DNA of 39,111 nucleotides, taken from IMG/VR virus record IMGVR_UViG_3300030943_000073, positions 1 to 39,111 of that record. The stretch is one strand, 5' to 3'. The notes below the pieces were generated by a model that saw only the letters and a list, made by a program, of their open reading frames with translations, searched no databases and was not told the origin of the DNA. This DNA is from a virus. Positions 34,954 to 39,111 of the stretch are shown in pieces (the stretch's first letter is position 1; the number at the start of each line of letters is the position of its first letter). Position numbers and translations under genes: made by a program.

Positions 34954-34957
34954 AAAT

Positions 34958-35185
34958 CTATTTCAAAGCAAATCCTGTCTTACGTGTATTAGCAGTTATT
35001 CCTGACCATAATGTATAGACATCATTAGTATGTACTGATGATAAATTCATTTGTCTTGATACTGTCTTTACATTAATAGATAGATGATCTGCAATATCTT
35101 TCATAGATGTACTGACAAGTATATCATTGGTTGCTTTTATTACTGCAACATAATACTCTTTCTTACTAGTTTTATTCTTTTTCAT
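34958..35185 (-). CDS. 75-aa helix-turn-helix regulator
   Basis: Residues ~27-47 form an HTH (MKDIADHLSINVKTVSRQM), following a basic N-terminus (MKKNKTSKKEYY) and a strand pair (YVAVIKATNDILVSTS). I start it at 35185, not at the upstream Met at 35239. A full Bacteroides promoter (35248-35218) lies between them, and its predicted start of transcription, near 35211, is downstream of the upper Met. It is the only minus-strand gene in the plus-strand region and faces the 92-aa gene, whose start lies just beyond the promoter, so it may repress its neighbour or itself. Confidence 0.7.
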   Translation of the reverse strand: MKKNKTSKKEYYVAVIKATNDILVSTSMKDIADHLSINVKTVSRQMNLSSVHTNDVYTLWSGITANTRKTGFALK

Positions 35186-35217
35186 ATAATGTCTTATTGG
35201 TGTCGATACTAATCGGA

Positions 35218-35248
35218 CAAAAGTACTATTATTATTCATTTAAACAAA
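35218..35248 (-). promoter_or_regulatory. Full Bacteroides-type promoter TTTG-N19-TACTTTTG
   Basis: On the minus strand TTTG (35248-35245) is followed after exactly 19 nt by TACTTTTG (35225-35218), an exact match to the -33/-7 consensus of the Bacteroides primary sigma factor. Transcription would begin near 35211, giving a leader of ~25 nt before the ATG at 35185. Confidence 0.75.
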
Positions 35249-35254
35249 GATATC

Positions 35255-35533
35255 ATGAAAATTAAACCAATGAGTTGGACTCAGTTTGCTATTTTATTTA
35301 CACTTATATTTAGTGTTGGAACGTTCTTATTATTAGCTGATTATGCTACTAGAACACTACCAAAACAACCTCTGACAATTGAACAGAATATTGTCATAGA
35401 CATTGTGCAATCAAATATTGAAACGACATTGCACTATGTAATCATTCAAGATAAACGGTCCGGAACACTAAAAGTGGAGTCTATTTACAACGAACAACTA
35501 CAGTATTTCAATGTAGGTGATACGATACAATAG
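35255..35533 (+). CDS. 92-aa single-TM protein, extracytoplasmic beta domain
   Basis: An N-terminal segment ~10-28 (AILFTLIFSVGTFLLLADYA) is a membrane anchor or signal, followed by ~60 polar, strand-rich residues (LHYVIIQDKRSGTLKVESIY). No lipobox. Function unknown. The ATG lies only 6 nt beyond the -33 box of the divergent promoter, so the two genes share a control region. A plus-strand promoter is not obvious. Confidence 0.6.
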   Translation: MKIKPMSWTQFAILFTLIFSVGTFLLLADYATRTLPKQPLTIEQNIVIDIVQSNIETTLHYVIIQDKRSGTLKVESIYNEQLQYFNVGDTIQ

Positions 35534-36039
35534 GCTACAGTAAAGGATTTCGTGATGTTCAAGCTCTCTCTGTACACTCCTATTCTCTGGTATCTCTCTC
35601 TATACTCTCTCTATGTATGTAATGCTTATAATGCGTTGAATTCGTCATTATATGTATTGGTACTGTTTATTGAGATATAGTGGTGGCATTAGTGAGTTGG
35701 TTGTGTTCCTTAAGTATTCATTTCTTGCAATAAAGTATAGTGTGTTGAATCTATTGGTCTACATTATATTAGATTATTTGATAGTGGTTGTGATTGGTGT
35801 AATCCGGTGTATCATATGCTATATAATATTGTGAGATTTGATTACTTTCGCGGGCTTGTTTAAGCTACTTTCTTTTATTGATATGATACATAGTGTCATT
35901 CTATTGCTATTCGTTCAACAGTGAGCTTTCTATGCGTTGAAATGACGTGTGTGGTTAGTGTGAATGATAGCTTATTTCTATTATTGTCTATTAATTTTCA
36001 TATATAAACTATTTATTAATCAACAAAACATTTATTATT
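35534..36039. other. 506-bp gap with CT-rich and TG-rich segments and short repeats
   Basis: I see no convincing gene. The first ~75 bp is pyrimidine-rich (CTCTCTGTACACTCC, TATCTCTCTCTATACTCTCT). The rest is T/G-skewed. It shares CAAGCTCTCT (35560-35569) with the divergent region (34098-34107) and GGCTTGTTTAAG (35853-35864) with 34624-34635. ATGCGTTGAA occurs twice, at 35631-35640 and 35932-35941. The only open frame of size (35652-35834) reads as hydrophobic noise. Confidence 0.5.
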
Positions 36040-36306
36040 ATGCAAGTAGGTGATTTTATTTATTTAAACAGGTATCATAGTACAAATTGTGGAAAAGATT
36101 ATCCTGAAAATTCTATTAGTATCTTAGTTGTAACTGCAGTTCCTGATCGTGATGATGAATTGCGTATTCGTTTTGCTAGACATACTGAGTCTAATTATTC
36201 GTATATTCCAGTGTGTAAAGTATCATTAGTTCCAGAAGATGATATTAATCGTGCAAAAAAACTATTTGATGCTGCTGTAGAATCTTGTGATAATGCTGTG
36301 CTCTAA
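36040..36306 (+). CDS. 88-aa small protein of unknown function
   Basis: Starts MQVGDFIYLNRYHSTNCG. A strand-rich first half contains ILVVTAVPDRDDELRIRFAR, and the last ~25 residues are helical (DINRAKKLFDAAVESCDNAV). The pattern VGDxIYL...VT resembles small SH3- or KOW-like barrels, but I do not assign it. First gene of a five-gene plus-strand string (36.0-37.5 kb) of tightly spaced or overlapping small genes. Confidence 0.65.
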   Translation: MQVGDFIYLNRYHSTNCGKDYPENSISILVVTAVPDRDDELRIRFARHTESNYSYIPVCKVSLVPEDDINRAKKLFDAAVESCDNAVL

Positions 36307-36655
36307 CGATCCTATCATAATGCTACTGTATTTCCTGATGGGATTTGCAGTAGCTAATCTTGCTCTTTGCTTTCAGCATATACAAGAGTTTGGAATGATA
36401 TTCGACTGGTATCATGACTGGTTATACAAATACGTGCGATATAAGAGACTTTTATCGAAGTATGGTAAGAATATACGTTCAGTGTCCTTTATGGCTTACA
36501 TTGCCAAACCATTGGGCTTGTGTCCCTATTGTAATGGGATATGGATAGCTATCATTACTTACTTGATTGCCTTTGGATTTCATTGGGATATATTTTTATT
36601 CATTGGCATATCATGGTTCTTTATTCGATTTATTCAACAAAACAAAATTATATAG
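36293..36655 (+). CDS. 120-aa membrane protein with CPYC motif
   Basis: I start it at the ATG at 36293, overlapping the previous stop by 14 nt. A GTG at 36287 would add two residues. Hydrophobic segments lie near 8-26, 80-97 and 99-115, with a charged cytoplasmic middle (YRYKRLLSKYGKN-like). KPLGLCPYCNGIWIAIITYL places a C-P-Y-C pair at the start of a membrane helix, a pattern also seen in small phage and bacterial membrane proteins of the DUF1360 kind. Function unknown. The Cys pair could bind a metal or be a redox site. Confidence 0.65.
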   Translation: MLCSNDPIIMLLYFLMGFAVANLALCFQHIQEFGMIFDWYHDWLYKYVRYKRLLSKYGKNIRSVSFMAYIAKPLGLCPYCNGIWIAIITYLIAFGFHWDIFLFIGISWFFIRFIQQNKII

Positions 36656-36656
36656 T

Positions 36657-36926
36657 ATGGGATATTATTTAAATCAAACTCGCAAAGGTCCAATTGAAAG
36701 ACCTGATTTCGCTTCACGATGCAAAGCATTAATGGAAGATGGTGCTACCGAAATTGATACACCAAAAGAATGGAAAGAAGGTCTTGTATTTGTAGTAAAC
36801 AATGGTGGCTTTTCTGCAGCAGCTTATTGTTATTCTGAAAATGAAATGTTTGTGTTTCAAAATATGAATGACACAAGAAATAAAAAGTGGTTTTATTACG
36901 AACAGGCTAAAGAATTGGCCGATTAA
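36657..36926 (+). CDS. 89-aa conserved-type phage protein (MGYYLN... family)
   Basis: The ATG at 36657 lies two bases after the previous TAG. An in-frame Met 90 nt upstream would lie inside the preceding gene. It begins MGYYLNQTRKGP, continues FASRCKALMEDGATEIDTP and FVVNNGGFSAAAYCYSE, and ends YYEQAKELAD. I recognise this pattern (GYYLNxT...LxxDGAxxxDxP...LVxVVxNGxFxAAAY) as a family of hypothetical proteins found in many phages and plasmids. No function has been assigned as far as I know. Confidence 0.75.
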   Translation: MGYYLNQTRKGPIERPDFASRCKALMEDGATEIDTPKEWKEGLVFVVNNGGFSAAAYCYSENEMFVFQNMNDTRNKKWFYYEQAKELAD

Positions 36927-36940
36927 TATCAATAAATAAT

Positions 36941-37225
36941 ATGGGAAAGCAAGCTTACAAAAGTAAAGGAGATATTATCTACTTTATGCACAACAACAAG
37001 ATTGAAAAAAAAACAATCTTAGGTATATCAACTTACGTTGGTGAATGTCAAGTATTAATGGGTAATAATAGAACTGTTCCGGAAGGACAAGTTCTTATGG
37101 TGTATCACACTGGTTCATATCATGAAGTAGAATCAAAAGATGCTTATGATAATCTTGATGATTTAATGACAAGTCTAACAACTCCATTAAACTTACCAGA
37201 TGGCACAACAAATACAGAATCCTAA
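36941..37225 (+). CDS. 94-aa small protein of unknown function
   Basis: Mostly short strands with Lys and Gly (SKGDIIYFMHNNKIEKKTI, VLMGNNRTVPEGQVLMVYHT), then an acidic, helical end (DAYDNLDDLMTSLTTP). It could be a small beta-barrel. No family recognised. Its leader, TAATATCAATAAA, is repeated exactly after the tRNA gene upstream of the wHTH gene. The next gene begins 26 nt before its stop. Confidence 0.6.
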   Translation: MGKQAYKSKGDIIYFMHNNKIEKKTILGISTYVGECQVLMGNNRTVPEGQVLMVYHTGSYHEVESKDAYDNLDDLMTSLTTPLNLPDGTTNTES

Positions 37226-37466
37226 AGGGTTCAAAGTAATAAGCACTACAGCTACTGAATGCCTTAAATGGGGTGGTATGGCTATTTGTGATCATTGTAA
37301 TAATGCTGCATCAATAGGTTATTTTGTTGCAGTTCTTAATCATTGGGTATGTCCTGAATGCTTTGATAAATGGCTTAAACGTGCTGTTGTCTATGAAGAG
37401 GACAAATCTTATGAGAATAAAGTATTTAATCGCTATGCCAAATTGCTTGGCTTACCGGTTGAATAG
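37200..37466 (+). CDS. 88-aa zinc-ribbon-like protein
   Basis: CDHC at residues ~30-33 and CPEC at ~51-54 (ICDHCNNAASIGYFVAVLN and HWVCPECFDKWLKR) give two C-x2-C knuckles separated by 17 residues, a typical zinc-ribbon or treble-clef arrangement. The last ~25 residues are helical. The start at 37200 overlaps the previous gene by 26 nt. It may bind nucleic acid or protein. No specific function can be stated. Confidence 0.65.
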   Translation: MAQQIQNPKGFKVISTTATECLKWGGMAICDHCNNAASIGYFVAVLNHWVCPECFDKWLKRAVVYEEDKSYENKVFNRYAKLLGLPVE

Positions 37467-37561
37467 TGATTGAAATAGCTTGGATAATTATCTCAATATA
37501 CTAATGCTGATGTAGGGTAATGACAAATAATTATTAGGTAGCTAACAATTACAAATGGTTT

Positions 37562-37669
37562 GGGGATATAGCTCAGTTGGTTAGAGCATTTAATGGAACA
37601 GTGGCAAGCGTAATTACTTACGGTCCGAATCCCATTAAAAGGTCGGCAGTTCAAATCTGTCTATCTCCA
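37562..37669 (+). tRNA. tRNA gene with expanded anticodon arm (about 34 nt extra), anticodon uncertain
   Basis: The acceptor arm GGGGATA (37562-37568) pairs with TATCTCC (37662-37668). A D-arm GCTC-AGTTGGTTA-GAGC (37571-37587) and a T-arm GGCAG-TTCAAAT-CTGTC (37645-37661) are standard, with a 5-nt variable loop. The anticodon stem TTTAA/TTAAA (37589-37593 with 37635-37639) continues as eight perfect pairs (TTTAATGG/CCATTAAA). It encloses 35 nt with a further CGTAA-TTAC-TTACG hairpin, instead of a 7-nt loop. CCA is not encoded. The discriminator is A (37669). I cannot name the amino acid. It could be an intron-like insertion, a decayed tRNA, or an unusual tRNA-like RNA. Confidence 0.7.
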
Positions 37670-37694
37670 CTAATATCAATAAACAATTATTACA

Positions 37695-37988
37695 ATGAGA
37701 AATTTAAATAAGATCATTTCTATTGTTTTAAAAATGATAGAGAATAATGAATGCGAAGATTTGACTAATGAAGAATTAGAACAAATATCAATACTCATTC
37801 ATAGACCCACTACAATGGGCCGAGAAGATGCTGCTAAGTTTATGGGAGTATCATTAAACAAGTTCCATGAATTAAAAAACATTGGAATTATTAAAGAGCC
37901 TAGAAAAATTAAAGGACAAAAAGAAAAAATTTATTATCTCAGTGATTTAAAAAAGTCATTAGATATAATGAAAGAAAAAGGATTATGA
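37695..37988 (+). CDS. 97-aa winged-helix/MerR-like DNA-binding protein
   Basis: The N-terminal ~35 residues (MIENNECEDLTNEELEQI) are a helical module shared with the 59-aa gene at 25.9 kb. Residues ~40-90 are a MerR/excisionase-type winged helix: GREDAAKFMGVSLNKFHEL, then a wing (KEPRKIKGQKEKIYY) and a final helix. It may bind DNA to regulate or guide the HNH endonuclease, whose ATG overlaps its stop by 4 nt (ATGA). Located 26 nt after the tRNA. Confidence 0.7.
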   Translation: MRNLNKIISIVLKMIENNECEDLTNEELEQISILIHRPTTMGREDAAKFMGVSLNKFHELKNIGIIKEPRKIKGQKEKIYYLSDLKKSLDIMKEKGL

Positions 37989-38500
37989 AAGAAATACAAT
38001 TGACTAGAGGAAAAGTAGCATTAGTAGATGATGAAGATTTTGAATTATTAAGTCAGAATAAATGGTATGCTCAAAAATATTCAAAAACAGATACTTGGTA
38101 TGCAGCAAGAAGAATATGGAAAGTTGATGGCAATAAAGATAAAACTATATTAATGCATATTCAAATAATGGGAACTAAACCTGGATTTGAAATAGATCAT
38201 AAAGATACAAATGGATTAAATAATCAGAAACCAAATTTAAGATATTGTACTAGTTCTCAAAATCAAATGAATACTAAGAAAAGAAAAGGTTGTACTTCTA
38301 AATATAAAGGTATATATTGGGATAATCAAATGAAATCTTGGAGAGTTAGAGTAAAAAAAGATGGTAAAATTATGTATCAAAAATTATTCAAAGACGAAAT
38401 TAGTGCTGCAATAGCTTACAATAATGCAGCAATTATTCATTTTGGAGATTTTGCTCGATTAAATATAATTCCAGATTTACATCAAACACATTTAATTTGA
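37985..38500 (+). CDS. HNH endonuclease with AP2 DNA-binding domain (homing-type)
   Basis: 171 residues. The HNH_3-type nuclease spans ~55-95: H58, then D71-H72-K-D-x-N76-G-L-x-N80 and N84 with L-R. An AP2 domain follows at ~103-160 (SKYKGIYWDNQMKSWRVRV, then AAIAYNNAAIIHFGDFARLN). HNH-AP2 proteins are commonly mobile, cutting an allele that lacks them so that the gene is copied in. The catalytic residues are intact, so it is probably active. The gene overlaps the wHTH gene by 4 nt and follows the odd tRNA by 315 nt. Confidence 0.85.
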   Translation: MKEIQLTRGKVALVDDEDFELLSQNKWYAQKYSKTDTWYAARRIWKVDGNKDKTILMHIQIMGTKPGFEIDHKDTNGLNNQKPNLRYCTSSQNQMNTKKRKGCTSKYKGIYWDNQMKSWRVRVKKDGKIMYQKLFKDEISAAIAYNNAAIIHFGDFARLNIIPDLHQTHLI

Positions 38501-38567
38501 TTAAGTATTTGAAAATCAATATTTATTAATGTATTAAAACTCATTAGTTGCTAATTATTATAATATA

Positions 38568-38575
38568 TATTTTTG
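38568..38575 (+). promoter_or_regulatory. Candidate promoter -7 box before the Gly-rich gene
   Basis: TATTTTTG matches the TAnnTTTG consensus in the gap after the HNH gene, with GTTG, a near match to TTTG, ~17 nt upstream. A hairpin GTTGC-TG-GCAAC (38589-38600) lies just after the predicted start of transcription, in the leader of the gene at 38617. Confidence 0.45.
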
Positions 38576-38616
38576 ATTCGTCAGTAACGTTGCTGGCAAC
38601 TAAAAATATATTTATT

Positions 38617-39111
38617 ATGTTGACATTAGATGGTAATTTACCCGCTATTGGCGGTGGTAGTTCAATGGGTTCCGGAGTAGGTCTTGGAGCAGTCGGTGGT
38701 GGTGTTGCTGGGTTAGTTCTTGGTTCACTTCTTGCAAGTAATGGTAATGGTGGTTTATTTGGTGGTGGTAACAATAATGCAAATGTTGCTGAGTTTGGTG
38801 CTATCAATAACCAATTACAATCATTAGGTGGTCAAATCAATGGTACAGCATTGACAGCTCAAATTCGTGCTGATACTATTGACCTTTCTCAAAGTATTAG
38901 TACTGTAGGTACACAAATAGGACAATTGGCGACTGCTCAAGCTGCAGCTAATTTTACTACTTTGGAATCAATCAATGGATTGGGAAGAGATATTACCGCT
39001 TCTCAAAATCAGAATGCTCTTCAACAATTAAACAGTTTCAATAACCTTACCACAACTACATTGCAAGGCTTCAATAGCTCAGCAATGCAAGTACAAAATG
39101 CTACGAATCAA
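38617..39111 (+). CDS. Gly/Asn-rich protein with glycine-zipper segment, truncated by window edge
   Basis: 165 codons, open at the right edge. Residues ~10-45 have a Gly-rich hydrophobic segment (GSGVGLGAVGGGVAGLVLGS), a strong glycine-zipper or membrane-inserting pattern, then GGLFGGGNNN. The rest is Gln/Asn/Thr/Ala-rich and helix-like with AQIRADTIDLSQSIST. No signal peptide. Its own promoter-like region suggests an abundant protein. I have seen similar Gly-rich/Gln-rich hypothetical proteins in gut phages, without known function. It resembles the 133-aa cargo protein in plan, so it could be virion-associated. The antisense frame (38544-38807) is a low-complexity Pro-rich artefact. Confidence 0.7.
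   Translation, partial: MLTLDGNLPAIGGGSSMGSGVGLGAVGGGVAGLVLGSLLASNGNGGLFGGGNNNANVAEFGAINNQLQSLGGQINGTALTAQIRADTIDLSQSISTVGTQIGQLATAQAAANFTTLESINGLGRDITASQNQNALQQLNSFNNLTTTTLQGFNSSAMQVQNATNQ

Noticed and set aside
35652-35834. A 60-codon plus-strand frame giving a very hydrophobic peptide
   Set aside because: It lies in T/G-skewed DNA where any frame reads as Leu/Ile/Val/Tyr. It has no leader like those of neighbouring genes and no recognisable pattern beyond hydrophobicity.
38544-38807. Minus-strand frame rich in Pro and Ala
   Set aside because: It is the antisense of the Gly-rich gene at 38617. Gly codons (GGT/GGA) read backwards give Pro/Thr/Ser runs, so it is an artefact.
33897-39111. 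Possible CRISPR array, transposon or integrase in the accessory region
   Set aside because: No regularly spaced direct repeats, no transposase or recombinase motifs and no terminal inverted repeats with target duplications are seen. The inverted repeat at 34869-34953 has no gene inside it.
1-39111. Stop-codon reassignment as known in some crAss-like phages
   Set aside because: TAA, TAG and TGA are all used as gene ends at sensible places (for example TAG at 36653-36655 and TGA at 38498-38500), and the long structural genes have no internal TAG or TGA.

Overview
The window looks like part of a tailed bacteriophage genome of the crAss-like group (Crassvirales) infecting a Bacteroidota host. 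The grounds are the order terminase large subunit, ~840-residue portal, two small head proteins, ~480-residue major capsid protein, a run of neck/ring-type proteins, an IHF-like protein, a very large tail 'stabilisation' protein and then long cargo proteins. All are packed head to tail on the minus strand of very AT-rich DNA. Shine-Dalgarno sites are essentially absent. At least one exact Bacteroides-type promoter (TTTG-N19-TAnnTTTG) is visible. TAA, TAG and TGA all appear as ordinary stops, so there is no sign of stop-codon reassignment. Family names come from motif and gene-order recognition, not database searches.

Minus-strand late region, read from 33.9 kb down to 1. First come a cysteine-containing protein and an SSB-like protein with an acidic/Phe tip (33.9-32.7 kb), then a hairpin and a candidate promoter. 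Next are three small conserved-type proteins, an S74-chaperone tail fibre and a FISUMP-domain adhesin (32.6-27.3 kb). A lysis-type cluster follows (27.3-22.7 kb): multi-TM protein, one-TM coiled-coil protein, GH108 muramidase, pentapeptide-repeat protein, two-TM holin-like protein and spanin-like protein. Then come terminase and portal (22.7-18.1 kb) and the head operon with the capsid protein (18.1-12.7 kb). An intrinsic terminator sits just below an abundant-looking 315-aa structural protein. The neck/tail genes follow (12.6-4.95 kb), including a second FISUMP protein in an unexpected place. Cargo/ejection proteins run off the left edge.

Plus-strand accessory region, 34.1-39.1 kb. Small genes, several of them membrane or zinc-ribbon proteins, are interspersed with unusual noncoding DNA: a C-tract/G-tract region at the divergent boundary, a multi-hairpin 85-nt inverted-repeat element, and a 506-bp T/G- and CT-rich gap. 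There is also a tRNA gene whose anticodon arm is expanded by about 34 nt, followed at once by a small wHTH gene and an HNH-AP2 endonuclease. A glycine-rich protein runs off the right edge.

The strongest points for a second look are the expanded-arm tRNA next to the endonuclease cassette, the branched inverted-repeat element, the G-tract divergent region, the circularly permuted order of both FISUMP domains, and four genes too small to be found by ordinary ORF calling.
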